This document shows positions 40,744 to 51,053 of a stretch of DNA of 64,000 nt, piece after piece. Numbering within the stretch: position 1 is the stretch's first letter; the number at the start of each line of letters is the position of its first letter. Origin of the DNA: CAJJDF01 sp965655625 (GTDB taxonomy: Bacteria; Bacteroidota; Bacteroidia; Flavobacteriales_D; CAJJDF01). The stretch is from assembly GCA_965655625.1 (NCBI GenBank), contig CBFHHA010000005.1, forward strand, positions 1 to 64,000, given 5' to 3'. The notes beneath the pieces are model-generated. The model searched no databases, was not told the DNA's origin, and worked only from the letters and a program-made list of their open reading frames with translations. The position numbers and the translations under genes were made by a program.

Positions 40744-43640
40744 TCCACTCCATTCACGTCCACTTCTTCACCCATCAGCAACGAATACATTTTTTCTTGA
40801 TTGTGTCCTGGATTTACAATAGGAACAAACTTAGCTGTCATTCCTTCATTTTGTAAATATTTGCTCAAACCTCTGTTTCCTCCTTGGATAGCTGTGGATG
40901 TAAAACACAATGGTCTATCCCATTTGTAAGCTGCCAAAATATCGACAAGTGCCAAATCTGCTTTAGTAATATACCCGCCAGACAAGGTCCACTCGATTCT
41001 ATCTACCATACTATTTCTCTGGTCTTCTCTCACCAATCCACTGGCAATAGCAGCCTCTTTGTCTACATCTATGTATAGTTTATTAAAAGGAACTCTTCCG
41101 TAACCAAATTGTGCATCTCTTGGGTTTTGGTCTCTCCCATTCTTCATGTATTCTATAAATTCTCTGGCCGATATAGCTTGATTATTTGGACTAATCACAA
41201 CAATATCTCTTGTACCCGCTCTATACTCTGGCTCATCCAACAAAGATTCTACCGCTTCCGCTTTGTAAGTCTTTCGTTTTAATTGATTGTAATGCCAATC
41301 GGAACTTAATAAACTATAGTTCATTACTTTCATATCCGTTCTAATTCCTTCTACCTCTTGGGCATACCAAAGAGGGAAAGTATCGTTATCTCCAAAACAA
41401 AATAAAACGGCATTCGCATCGCAACTGTTCAGGTAGTTTTTGGCAATTTCTCTTGCAAAGTATCGATCACTTCTGTCGTGATCATCCCAGTTTTGCACTC
41501 CCATAATTACGGGAGCAGACAAAGCAATTATAGTTGCCATATAGGCAAGTGCTGTTTTGCTTTTCATTGATTTGTGTAAGAACATTGGAACTACAATCAT
41601 TCCTATTCCTACAACCGCCATGAAAAGGATGGAATAAGAAAACTCATGCGTTCCTCCTGAAATAGTCTCTACCAAGAAAAATAAAACTCCTGAACCCAGA
41701 GCGATTAACACTCCATTTCTAAACTGCTTCATGTCGGTTGTCATAGCCCATTTGTAGATGGCAATAACACTAAATCCTATCCAAATTGCGTAAGCATAGA
41801 AAGAAGCTGCCACGGCATAATCTCTCTCTCTGGGCTCGTAAGGTCTTGGATTCAAGTAAATCATAATGGCAAGTCCTGTAAAGAAGAACAGTAAAAATAT
41901 GGAGAAAGCATCTTTTGGAGCTTTCACTATCATAAACACTAAACCAATAAGTCCTAATAGTAAAGGCAAATAATAATAGGTATTGTATGCCTCGAATTGT
42001 TGCATTGTTCTAGGAAGATCGTTTTGCGTACCTACTCTTTCTTTGTCAATAAAATTGATTCCCGAAAGCCAATTCCCTCTCGTTAGTGCACCTTTGTAAA
42101 TCATTCCATCTCCTCCATAATATTCATTGTGTCCTTGAATATCATTTTGTCTACCTGCAAAGTTCCACATGAAATAACGAAAATACATCCATCCCATTTG
42201 GTAGTTTTTAAAATACCTAAAGTTTTCAGCACCTGTTGGAATATACATATCTCTGTAACCAGTTCCTTCTTTTATTTTAGGTTCTTTTGCTCTCACAGAT
42301 CTATTTCCTTTGTAGTTCGACCAATTCATGTATCCTTGAATTTTGTCTTTACGCGTATCAAACATCCTTGGAAAAACAGTATACTGATTGTCGTTACCTG
42401 GAGGGTATTTTTGTTCAAATTTGTTGCCAATCACAATATATTCTTGTTCTATTTTTGCCCCTTGTACATTCACAGACTCTAGAAACTCATTCGCTTCAAA
42501 TTCGGTTTGAAAAGAATACTTTTTCCCTTTAACGCTTGTTGTGTAGCCTTTGAAATATTTTTTTCCAATGACTTCGCCCGTATTTCCTTTCTGAGGTGAA
42601 TTCCAATACGAACCATAAAGTAAAGGCCAGTCTCCGTACTGCTCTCTCCCAAAATAGGACATCAAAGCAGGAATAGTCTCTGGATTATTCTCATCCAATG
42701 GAGGGTTGGAATTTGACCTAACAACAATCATGGCGAATGTTGAAAATCCAATAATCAGCATGGTGAGCGATACGGTAATTGTGTGGAACAATCTTTTTCC
42801 ATTTTTGTGGAAGAAATACATGCCAGCACCTAACACGCCAGCAAGTAAGAAAAAGAAAATAAATGCTCCCGAATTGAACCCCATACCTACTGAGCTGGAC
42901 GCTCTTTCAAAAGAATCTGCAACCGAGAGAATAGTGGGAATAAAAATGGAATTCAAAAACCCTAAAATAACGATTGAAATCACTCCTGTTAAGAAGAATC
43001 CTTTAATTGAGAATTCATATTTTTTGAAGTAATAAACAAACCCTGCTGCAGGAATTACAAGCAAGTTTAGCATGTGAACCCCTATGGAAATACCGACCAA
43101 AAAGAAAATTAAAACTATCCATCTATCTGAAGAGACTTTTTTTGAATTCTCTTCCCACTTTAATATGCACCAAAAAGTAATGGCAGTAAAAAAGGAGGAC
43201 ATGGCATACACTTCTCCCTCTTCAGCAGAAAACCAAAAAGTATCACTAAACATGTAAGCAAAACCGCCAACAAGTCCGGCACCCATTATTGCTATGACAG
43301 AACCTTTCGATAACTCTTCTTCCTCTCTCAGCAATAGTTTTTTTGCCAAATGTGTTATCGTCCAAAACAAAAACAAAATAGTTAGCGCGCTTGAAAGTGC
43401 AGATAACACATTCACCATATAAGCTGCATTAGCAGGCCCGGTAAATGCCGAAATCAACCTTCCTAGCATCATAAAAGTGGGGGCCCCTGGCGGGTGACCT
43501 ACTTCCAATCTATTGGATATTGAAATGTATTCACCACAATCCCAAAGACTGGTGGAAGGCTCTACTGTGCTTACAAAAACAACAGAAGCTACCAATAAAA
43601 CCAATGCACCTACTAGGTTGTTTGTCTTTTTAAAATTCAT
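40744..43640 (-). CDS. DUF2723 family membrane protein, C-terminus in gap
   Basis: A large inner-membrane protein (about 965 residues up to the gap) of the DUF2723 / GT117-like family found throughout Bacteroidota, thought to be protein O-mannosyl- or other glycosyltransferases. The N-terminal family signature SLWDCGEYISISNRLEVGHP and PPGAPTFMMLGRL is clear, with an acidic residue in the first loop as in GT-C enzymes. About 14 membrane helices follow, then a soluble part with FCFGDNDTFPLWYAQEVEG. The start has a TATATTTG box (43668-43661 on the minus strand) about 20 bases upstream. Confidence 0.9.
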
Positions 43641-43791
43641 ATAATTGATTTTTTGTTGAGCAAATATAAAGAATAAATCACGTGATTTTAGGTACTTCGG
43701 ATATAAAATATGTTAATGGAAATCGCCACCTACTTTTTAATTGAGTTCAAATAGTTATATTTGCGAGATTTTAAATGAATACACAACAAAT

Positions 43792-44553
43792 ATGTCAAAT
43801 CATACTGCAGAAAGAGTTTCGGTAAACGAGATAAATAATTATGTACTCCAACGAAGTATAAAAGCCTATCTAGAAGCAAAATCTCTGGTAAAAGGAAAAA
43901 CCTTAGAAATAGGAACCGGATCTGGTTATGGAATTGAAATAATCTCACCAGTTGTGGACAAATTAACCACAGTTGATCAGTTTATTTGCGACATTGATTT
44001 TAGTCATTTCAATAATGTTGAGTTCATTAAAATGACGGTGCCAAAACTAAATTTTCCTGATGAATCTTTTGATGCTGTATTTTCTTTTCAAGTAATTGAA
44101 CACATCGAAGATGACAAAGAGTTTTTGAGCGAAATAAGTCGTGTACTGAAACCAGGTGGTGTTTTTATTTGTACTACTCCCAACATAAAAACCTCCTTGA
44201 GCAGAAACCCATGGCATGTGAGAGAATATACAAGTGAAGAATTAAATCATCTAATGTTAAATTATTTCTCCAGTGTTGATACAAAAGGGGTGTTTTGCGG
44301 TGAGAAAGCATTTGAATATTACCTGGAAAACAAAAAAAATGTAAATCGCATAATGCGATTCGATATTTTTAATTTGCAATACCGATTGCCAAGAAAATCT
44401 TTGCAATGGATTTTCGATTTTCTTAACGACAGAAATAGAAAAAAAATGCACAAAGAAAATAATTCTATTTCAGCAAATATGACCCCAGAGGATTATTTCT
44501 TAAAAGAAGTGGCAGACGATTGCATTGATTTGTTTTATGTTGGAACCAAATAA
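43792..44553 (+). CDS. Class I SAM-dependent methyltransferase
   Basis: A 253-residue methyltransferase (Methyltransf_11 type). Motif I is LEIGTGSGYGIEI; the acidic residue at the end of strand 2 is in TTVDQF; VFSFQVIEHIEDD and RVLKPGGVFICTTPN complete the core. The substrate is unknown; relatives act on small molecules, lipids or sugars. The ATG at 43792 is used rather than the TTG at 43741, because a TATATTTG box at 43756-43763 lies between them and would place the mRNA start near 43770. Confidence 0.85.
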   Translation: MSNHTAERVSVNEINNYVLQRSIKAYLEAKSLVKGKTLEIGTGSGYGIEIISPVVDKLTTVDQFICDIDFSHFNNVEFIKMTVPKLNFPDESFDAVFSFQVIEHIEDDKEFLSEISRVLKPGGVFICTTPNIKTSLSRNPWHVREYTSEELNHLMLNYFSSVDTKGVFCGEKAFEYYLENKKNVNRIMRFDIFNLQYRLPRKSLQWIFDFLNDRNRKKMHKENNSISANMTPEDYFLKEVADDCIDLFYVGTK

Positions 44554-44562
44554 GCTACGGTA

Positions 44563-45363
44563 TTGCTCCGTGTAACTCTCTCTTTTCTTGTTTTTTCCAA
44601 TGTGTGGGTTTCTTTGGGAGCAAGTTGCCTCACCCTGCTCACATTCAAGCTTTTTGAAATCAAGCCGGATTTCAACTTTCTGTTTTTCGTCTTTTTTTCT
44701 ACGTTGTTCTCGTACAACTTTCAGCGTATTTCCCGTCTTTCCGCGCTGCAAGAACTTGCTCCTTCGCTTTGGATAAATTCTCACGTCAGAGAATCAAAAA
44801 CAATCCTGATTCTTTCCGCTTTCGGAGCTTTGTATTTCAATCCGATAGTTGAACACCCCTATTCTCTTGTTCCTTTATCTTTATTGGCAATTATTTCATT
44901 TGCCTATTCGTACAAAAAACTGCGGAACATCCCCTTTCTTAAAATCTTTTTGATTGCCGGGAGCTGGAGCGTTTTGTGCGGACTTATGCCCTATCATTTC
45001 AGTCCATCGTGGCAAAAATTGGGTTTTATTCAAAGTTTTTCCTGGCTATTTTTTTACATCCTTGCCATCACTATTCCTTTTGACATAAGAGACTTACCGA
45101 TTGACAAATCCTCAACCAAAACATTTCCTCAGTTGTTGGGAATCAGAGTAAGTAAATGGATGGCACTACTTTTTCTTTTAGTCTCATTCATTTGCCTTGC
45201 TACATTTGTCTCACTACTCACATTGAGCCTTTTTTTGGTCAGTTTTATTTTGGCCGGAGTGCTCATCGTTTCTTCCTCAACCACCAAAAAACCGCTTTAT
45301 TTTGGATTGTTGGTAGATGGCCACATAATTCTTCAATTTCTGATGGTTTATTTTCTCGGTTAG
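44563..45363 (+). CDS. UbiA-like prenyltransferase family membrane protein
   Basis: A 266-residue protein with eight or nine membrane helices. The segment IPFDIRDLPIDKS is the second Asp-rich motif of UbiA-type prenyltransferases; the first (NDxxD) is not recognisable, with SYNFQRISRL in its place, so catalytic activity is doubtful or the substrate differs. The start is a TTG nine bases after the methyltransferase stop; no ATG occurs near the N-terminus. Position suggests co-transcription with the methyltransferase, but a shared quinone pathway is only speculation. Confidence 0.65.
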   Translation: MLRVTLSFLVFSNVWVSLGASCLTLLTFKLFEIKPDFNFLFFVFFSTLFSYNFQRISRLSALQELAPSLWINSHVRESKTILILSAFGALYFNPIVEHPYSLVPLSLLAIISFAYSYKKLRNIPFLKIFLIAGSWSVLCGLMPYHFSPSWQKLGFIQSFSWLFFYILAITIPFDIRDLPIDKSSTKTFPQLLGIRVSKWMALLFLLVSFICLATFVSLLTLSLFLVSFILAGVLIVSSSTTKKPLYFGLLVDGHIILQFLMVYFLG

Positions 45364-45403
45364 AATGAAATAGTTAAATTTAGCCCCTATTCAATTCACA
45401 TTT

Positions 45404-47110
45404 ATGAAAAAATCAGCCTTATTCTTGATGAGCATTTTAACAGGATTTTCTTCCTGGTCACAAGAAGAAAACTCAAAAGATATTGGTCAAATTCACGGAA
45501 ACGTGCAAACCGATGTGCAATATTACAATGAGGATTCGCTGATTGGTGCACCAATTGTACCAGAAAAAACATTAATGAATGGGTTTGCAAACATTAATTA
45601 CACGAGAGGGAATTTTGCTGCTGGTATAAGGTATGAATCATACTTAAACGCCCTCCAAGGATTTCCAACAGGATACAGAGGTTCTGGTATCACATACAAA
45701 TACGCTACCTACACAATGGATAACCTAGAAGTTACTGCTGGAAACTATTACGAGCAATTTGGTAGCGGAATGATTTTTAGAGCTTACGAAGAAAGGCAAC
45801 TTGGGTACGACAATGCCATGGATGGTTTCAGATTGAAATACAAACCTTATCGTGGAGTTTACCTAAAAGGTATTTACGGAAAACAACGGATATTCTTTAC
45901 CACAGGAGCAGGAATAGTAAGAGGAGTAGATGGAGAAGTGGTCATCAATGAACTGTCAGACTCTCTTGAAATGAATATGAAAACAAGGATTGTCTTGGGA
46001 GGAAGTTTTGTGAGCAAGTACCAAGAAGACGACAATCAAGCTTTCATTCTTCCTGAAAACGTAGGCGCTTTTGCTGGTAGATTAAATTTATACCGCGGAG
46101 GATTTTCATTGGCAACAGAATACGTTGAGAAGATCAATGACCCTTCGGCAGACAACAATTTTATTTATAAAAAAGGGCAAGCATTACTCATAAATACAGC
46201 CTATTCTCAGCGTGGATTTGGAGCTTCATTCAGTGCCAAAAAAATTGACAACATGAGCTTTCGGTCTGATAGAAATGAAGGACAGACCAATTTATTTATG
46301 AATTATCTTCCTTCTACCTCCAAGCAACACACTTATAATTTGCCGGCAACTTTATATCCCTACGCGGTTCAACCCAACGGAGAAATTGCTCTTGAAGGAG
46401 ATGTTTCGTACAAATTGGCAAGAAAAAGAAAGAAGAAAATACAAATGGGAGGAACAGACGAGTACAAGAAGCCGTTTAATTTAAGAAAATACGCCACCGA
46501 AATTTCTGTAAATTGGTCTGCGGCATTTGCTCCAGACACCACAAATATCCGAAACGACTCTTTGAGACAAGGATACACAACCAAATTTTTTACACCGAGT
46601 AACCGAGTGTATTTTAGCGACTTTAATGTAGAGGTTAAAAGAAAACTAACAAAAGACTTAAAGTTTGTTTACTCCTTCTTCAATATGAGATACGACAAAG
46701 ACATCATAGAAGGTAAAACAGGAACAGGTGTTGTCAATGCTCGAATTCATGTTTTGGATGTAACCTACAACATCAATGATGAAAATACCATCCGGGTAGA
46801 AGCTCAACATTTGGGTGTAAATAAGAAAAGTAACTTTTACGAAGACCAAGGAAACTGGGCAACAGCGCTAGTAGAATATACGATTTCTCCAAGTTGGTTT
46901 TTTGCGGTATTGGATCAATTTAATTATGGCAACAAAGAATCAGAAAAACGAATCCATTATCTCTTTGGTTCGGTAGGATACATTCACAATGCGAATAGAT
47001 TTTCAATTAGCTACGGGAGACAAAGAGCCGGAATTTTCTGTGTGGGAGGAGTTTGTCGAGTTGTACCAGCTTCTAATGGATTGACGTTTTCGATGACCAG
47101 TACTTTCTAA
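45404..47110 (+). CDS. DUF6029 family outer-membrane beta-barrel protein
   Basis: A 568-residue exported protein with signal peptide (about 1-19, ending FSSWSQ). The region GSGITYKYATYTMDNLEVTA followed by GNYYEQFGSGMIFRAYEERQ is the hallmark of the DUF6029 family of Bacteroidota, predicted outer-membrane barrels of unknown cargo. It ends with aromatic and hydrophobic residues (GLTFSMTSTF), as outer-membrane barrels do. It is followed 40 bases later by an Omp28-like lipoprotein gene on the same strand. Confidence 0.85.
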   Translation: MKKSALFLMSILTGFSSWSQEENSKDIGQIHGNVQTDVQYYNEDSLIGAPIVPEKTLMNGFANINYTRGNFAAGIRYESYLNALQGFPTGYRGSGITYKYATYTMDNLEVTAGNYYEQFGSGMIFRAYEERQLGYDNAMDGFRLKYKPYRGVYLKGIYGKQRIFFTTGAGIVRGVDGEVVINELSDSLEMNMKTRIVLGGSFVSKYQEDDNQAFILPENVGAFAGRLNLYRGGFSLATEYVEKINDPSADNNFIYKKGQALLINTAYSQRGFGASFSAKKIDNMSFRSDRNEGQTNLFMNYLPSTSKQHTYNLPATLYPYAVQPNGEIALEGDVSYKLARKRKKKIQMGGTDEYKKPFNLRKYATEISVNWSAAFAPDTTNIRNDSLRQGYTTKFFTPSNRVYFSDFNVEVKRKLTKDLKFVYSFFNMRYDKDIIEGKTGTGVVNARIHVLDVTYNINDENTIRVEAQHLGVNKKSNFYEDQGNWATALVEYTISPSWFFAVLDQFNYGNKESEKRIHYLFGSVGYIHNANRFSISYGRQRAGIFCVGGVCRVVPASNGLTFSMTSTF

Positions 47111-47150
47111 TTCATTTTTTTGTATTTTTAATAACGCCAAGATTTATATC

Positions 47151-48050
47151 ATGAAAAATTTTACCCTAATACTATTCATTCTTGCTCTAGTAGGATGTGA
47201 CAAAGTAGAAGACCCACGACCCGTTGTACAAGGTAATGCAGATGGAATTTGTCCGGTTCCTACTTTTGCTCCAAACTCAGAGACAACAAGGGGCATACTG
47301 ATTGAAGATTTTACAGGTCACTATTGTAACAATTGTCCGGGAATTGCTCATTCTATTGACACGATAAAATCAAATATTGGAAAACAAATAATTCCGATTG
47401 GCTTGCATGTAACCGATCAATTTGCGGCACCTGTATCCGCTAAAGCCCCCAAGTTTCAGACCGACTTTAGAACGGATGGAGGATTAGATATTTACAATGA
47501 TTTAATTCCTGGCGCAGGATTACCAGCCGTTGTCTTAAATAGAAAAGATGGATTTACTTTGACTCCAGGAAGATTGAACATTTACAACTCGAACCTCTCT
47601 TCAGATATTCGCTCTTTTTTAAGCAACACACCTAAAATCAGGCTCCAAACAAACTCTACATTTGATCCTTCTACAAACAGAGTTTGTGCTTATGCTGAAG
47701 TAGAAATACTTAATCCTTTAGCAAACGATCACAGCATTGTGTTTTATTTGTTAGAAGATAGCATTGTAGACTGGCAATTGTATAACGGAAACGGAGGAAA
47801 TCCAGTGTATGGCGGAGCGGGAGAAATCCCTAATTACGTTCACAAGCATGTTTTGAGAAAATGCATGAATGGCTGGGAAGGAACAAAAATAATAACGGGC
47901 GGTTCGGTTTCTGTTGGCGACAAAATTATTGAAGGGTCTACTTTTGTGGTTACCGATGGAACCTGGAGAACCAATCACCTAGAAATTGTGGCTTTTGTTT
48001 ATAACAATGTCACAAACGAAGTGATTCAGGCCTATTCTGAAAAGCTCTAA
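47151..48050 (+). CDS. Omp28-related lipoprotein with thioredoxin-like CxxC
   Basis: A 299-residue lipoprotein; the signal ends in LVGC (Cys16). Residues about 47-170 form a thioredoxin-like region with ILIEDFTGHYCNNCPG, whose CxxC (Cys-Asn-Asn-Cys) could be redox active, then a beta-rich C-terminal part. This layout matches the Omp28-related family of Bacteroidota, which includes surface antigens. It follows the DUF6029 gene and they may act together at the outer membrane; that is inferred from position. Confidence 0.82.
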   Translation: MKNFTLILFILALVGCDKVEDPRPVVQGNADGICPVPTFAPNSETTRGILIEDFTGHYCNNCPGIAHSIDTIKSNIGKQIIPIGLHVTDQFAAPVSAKAPKFQTDFRTDGGLDIYNDLIPGAGLPAVVLNRKDGFTLTPGRLNIYNSNLSSDIRSFLSNTPKIRLQTNSTFDPSTNRVCAYAEVEILNPLANDHSIVFYLLEDSIVDWQLYNGNGGNPVYGGAGEIPNYVHKHVLRKCMNGWEGTKIITGGSVSVGDKIIEGSTFVVTDGTWRTNHLEIVAFVYNNVTNEVIQAYSEKL

Positions 48051-48052
48051 GC

Positions 48053-48868
48053 TCACTTTCCTAATATGACTGCACGGTTGTCGGACACGTGACCAACGGG
48101 AATATTAAAGTAAATTGGGAAATTGTAATTTTTTGTACAATTCTCTATTATTTCAAGTACCGTGTACCCAAATCCATCCTCATTGATATTCGTAAATTGA
48201 CCCACCAACAAGCCTTTAAGCTTTTTCAATTTACCTGCCTTGTTTAATGCATGCATCATTCTATCAATGTTGTAAGCATATTCACCAATATCTTCAATTA
48301 GTAGTACTTTATTATCAGTGTTTAAATCAGAATTAGTCCCTAATAAGCTATACATAATAGTTAGGTTCCCTCCTACAATTTCTTCATCTGAAAATGCCGA
48401 ATCAAAGTGATATTGAGCATCAAACAAAGCTCGATGAAGCGAATTCATGACAAATTCAGGAGTTGAATCGTAGCTATTTGGCATGGGAGCATGCAAAGAG
48501 GCAATACCCAATTTATTCAGCTCATTATGCAATACCGTTACATCGCTAAAGCCAACTACCCATTTAGGATTTTTCTTGAATTTTGAAAAATCCAATTGGT
48601 CAATGATTCTTACCAAACCATAACCGCCTCTTGCGCAGAATATGGCTTTTATCTCCTTGTCATCCAAGGCTTCTTGCAAATCAGACAATCGCTCCTCGTC
48701 AGTTCCAGCCAACTTAAAATGGGAACTAAAAGCATGGTTTGAAAACCGTACTTTTAATCCCCAGTTAGTTAAAATTTCAGCTGATTTTTTGATGCGTTCC
48801 TCCTCCACTCTTCCCGAAGGAGAGAGAATTATTACAGAGTCACCTTGGGCTAAAGATTGAGGTTTCAT
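48053..48868 (-). CDS. LD-carboxypeptidase (peptidase S66), shortened at the C-terminus
   Basis: A 271-residue cytoplasmic enzyme that trims tetrapeptides from recycled peptidoglycan (L,D-carboxypeptidase). The catalytic Ser108 is in WVVGFSDVTVL; the Glu in LIEDIGEYAYN and the His in PVGHVSDNRAV complete the triad. Typical members run about 20-30 residues beyond this His motif, but here a TGA follows ILGK. The final strand is therefore missing; it may be an old truncation against the convergent Omp28 gene, only two bases away. The active site is complete, so function may be kept. Confidence 0.85.
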   Translation of the reverse strand: MKPQSLAQGDSVIILSPSGRVEEERIKKSAEILTNWGLKVRFSNHAFSSHFKLAGTDEERLSDLQEALDDKEIKAIFCARGGYGLVRIIDQLDFSKFKKNPKWVVGFSDVTVLHNELNKLGIASLHAPMPNSYDSTPEFVMNSLHRALFDAQYHFDSAFSDEEIVGGNLTIMYSLLGTNSDLNTDNKVLLIEDIGEYAYNIDRMMHALNKAGKLKKLKGLLVGQFTNINEDGFGYTVLEIIENCTKNYNFPIYFNIPVGHVSDNRAVILGK

Positions 48869-48910
48869 AAATTTAAATTAGGCTCTAATTTACGAAACTA
48901 TTCAAAAACC

Positions 48911-49213
48911 TTAATCTTCGTCACTTAAGCCTTCTAAATCATCCGATAGGTCATCAGAGAAGTCTGAATCCAAATCCTCTTCGTCTTCATCTTCATCGAT
49001 TTCAAAATCGTCCATTCTATCTTCTAGTTTCTGGCTTACCTTCACAAGATAGCAGGTATCTTCTGTTTTCAATTCAACAGCTTCTACTCTTTCACCCTTT
49101 GCATTAGTAAAAGTAATAATGTCTCTGTTGTTGTACCCGTTTGGATATTTTTCGACCAATTTTTGAAGAATCTCTTCTGGTATTTTAATGTAATCTACAA
49201 TTACTCTTTTCAT
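48911..49213 (-). CDS. Conserved Bacteroidota protein with acidic tail, 100 residues
   Basis: The first 70 residues form a small alpha/beta domain (MKRVIVDYIKIPEEILQKLV, then VEAVELKTEDTCYLVKVS). The last 30 are almost entirely Asp, Glu and Ser (for example DEDEDEEDLDSDFSDDLSDD). I recall similar uncharacterised proteins in other Bacteroidota. The acidic tail resembles that of proteins acting near RNA polymerase or chaperones, but nothing more can be said. It is downstream of the deoxyhypusine-synthase homologue on the same strand. Confidence 0.7.
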   Translation of the reverse strand: MKRVIVDYIKIPEEILQKLVEKYPNGYNNRDIITFTNAKGERVEAVELKTEDTCYLVKVSQKLEDRMDDFEIDEDEDEEDLDSDFSDDLSDDLEGLSDED

Positions 49214-49296
49214 TGCTTCGAGAAGTTTGTTTTGGGTGTTTTTAAATTCTGGCTAATATTAGTAAAAAATTCTATTTGAAAACTATTTTTCTGTCA

Positions 49297-50259
49297 TTAA
49301 AGTTTCAATAAATAAGCAAAGATTAATGGAGCTACAATCGTTGCATCGCTTTCTACGATGAACTTTGGGGTATCCATGTCCAATTTTCCCCAGGTAATTT
49401 TTTCGTTAGGCACTGCACCTGAGTAACTTCCGTAACTAGTGGTGGAATCAGATATCTGACAGAAGTAACTCCAGAAGGGTGTATCGGTTCTTTCCATGTC
49501 TTGGTACAACATGGGCACAACGCAAATCGGAAAATCTCCCGCAATTCCTCCCCCAATTTGAAAAAAACCGATGCCATTCTCTGAGTTATCTGTGTACCAA
49601 TCTGCTAAGAAAGTCATGTATTCAATCCCAGATTTCATGGTAGATGCTTTCAATTCTCCCTTCATTACATAGGATGCGAAAATATTGCCCATGGTAGAAT
49701 CTTCCCAACCAGGAACTACAATTGGCAAGTTTTTTTCGGCAGCTGCATACATCCAAGAGTTGTTGATGTCTATCTCGTAATACTCCTCCAAAACACCAGA
49801 AAGAAGCATTTTGTACATAAACTCGTGAGGAAAATATCGCTCTCCTGCGTCTTCTGCTTCCTTCCAAATCTTGAAAATGTGTTTTTGTAATCTTCTGAAA
49901 GCTTCCTCTTCGGGGATACAAGTGTCAGTCACACGGTTCAATCCCTTTTCCAATAAGTCCCATTCATCTTGCGGAGTGAGATCCCGATAATTGGGCACTC
50001 TTTTGTAGTGAGAGTGAGCCACCAAATTCATAATGTCTTCCTCCAAGTTTGCTCCTGTACAAGAGATAATGTGTACTTTATCTTGCCGAATCATCTCCGC
50101 AAAAATCTTCCCAATTTCTGCCGTACTCATTGCTCCAGCAAGAGAAACAAGCATTTTAGACCCTTGTTCAAGTTGAGCCTCGTATCCTTTTGCTGCATCC
50201 ACCAAGGCAGCTGAGTTAAAATGTAAAAAGTGGTTTTCTATAAAGTTTGTAATTGTCAT
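49297..50259 (-). CDS. Deoxyhypusine synthase family protein
   Basis: A 320-residue NAD-dependent enzyme homologue. The family is clear from SLAGAMSTAEIGKIFAEMI, the CTGANLEEDI segment that binds NAD, and the active-site Lys292 in NEKITWGKL, the residue that forms the aminobutyl imine in human DHS. Bacteria have no eIF5A, so the product cannot be deoxyhypusine; some bacterial homologues act as homospermidine synthases. Its place in a cluster with arginine decarboxylase and agmatinase supports a polyamine role. Two bases separate it from the RMD1/YagE gene. Confidence 0.88.
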   Translation of the reverse strand: MTITNFIENHFLHFNSAALVDAAKGYEAQLEQGSKMLVSLAGAMSTAEIGKIFAEMIRQDKVHIISCTGANLEEDIMNLVAHSHYKRVPNYRDLTPQDEWDLLEKGLNRVTDTCIPEEEAFRRLQKHIFKIWKEAEDAGERYFPHEFMYKMLLSGVLEEYYEIDINNSWMYAAAEKNLPIVVPGWEDSTMGNIFASYVMKGELKASTMKSGIEYMTFLADWYTDNSENGIGFFQIGGGIAGDFPICVVPMLYQDMERTDTPFWSYFCQISDSTTSYGSYSGAVPNEKITWGKLDMDTPKFIVESDATIVAPLIFAYLLKL

Positions 50260-50261
50260 TG

Positions 50262-51053
50262 TTAACTAAATCTTTCTATTAATAATTGTATAATTTCTAC
50301 CGCAATAAGGGCGATAATAATCCACTCTAAGTTGGAACTGTGTTTGTGATTCAGAATGTCTCTGAATAAATCTAAGTTTTCTTTTACGATATCAAATCCG
50401 TGCTGAATTCCTCTATGTCTATTTAATACTTCCAGCTCTTTTCTTAGTTTGGAGTCAATTTCTGCCAATTCTGCATCGCTCCAGGCCAAATCTGAGGTTT
50501 CAAATATGTAAAGGTTCTCCGCCATCCGATTTTTCAATCCCATGGTTTTGCCTACAAATTTCCTCAACTTTATTCTTGTTGCCTTCACATTTCCAGACAA
50601 TTCAAGTTGGTTGGAAATCTCTCTCGTTTTTTCCAATAGTTCATTCACCTTTAATTGATAAAAATCTAAAGCAACCGCCTGCCCCAAATTGAACAAAATA
50701 ATGTGAAGAATATCGACAGAAAGTGTGGGTGTGAATATAGTGTTCACATCCAACGAAAAACTCTTGTCTTGACCAACAATAAGATTAAAATCTTCTTCCG
50801 GAAATTCTGATTTAGGCATCACATTTGGGTTCAAAGTGTCCAATACTTCCTCTATTTCCGACTCCATAAATCCAGCAAAAACTACACTTCCATACTCTTT
50901 TATGTAGCAAAACTTATCTTTTTTATTTTTCAATAACAAAAAGACTGAATCACTTTTTATCACCTCAAAATCTAAGGCTTTTTGAACAGCCTGTAAGTTT
51001 AGTTTCTCACCCAAGTGATAACCAATGATGTGGAGGTTGGATACGTTAATCAT
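50262..51053 (-). CDS. RMD1/YagE (DUF155) family protein
   Basis: A 263-residue protein of the DUF155 family (yeast Rmd1, E. coli YagE relatives). Typical features are IFTPTLSVDILHIILFN, the helical region with SDLAWSDAELAEIDSKLRKE and HRGIQHGFDIVKENLDLFRD, and a C-terminal membrane helix (WIIIALIAVEIIQLLIE). Function in bacteria is unknown. The ATG at 51053 is used; it overlaps the agmatinase stop by eight bases. The upstream ATG of the same frame (51092) lies inside agmatinase. Confidence 0.8.
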   Translation of the reverse strand: MINVSNLHIIGYHLGEKLNLQAVQKALDFEVIKSDSVFLLLKNKKDKFCYIKEYGSVVFAGFMESEIEEVLDTLNPNVMPKSEFPEEDFNLIVGQDKSFSLDVNTIFTPTLSVDILHIILFNLGQAVALDFYQLKVNELLEKTREISNQLELSGNVKATRIKLRKFVGKTMGLKNRMAENLYIFETSDLAWSDAELAEIDSKLRKELEVLNRHRGIQHGFDIVKENLDLFRDILNHKHSSNLEWIIIALIAVEIIQLLIERFS

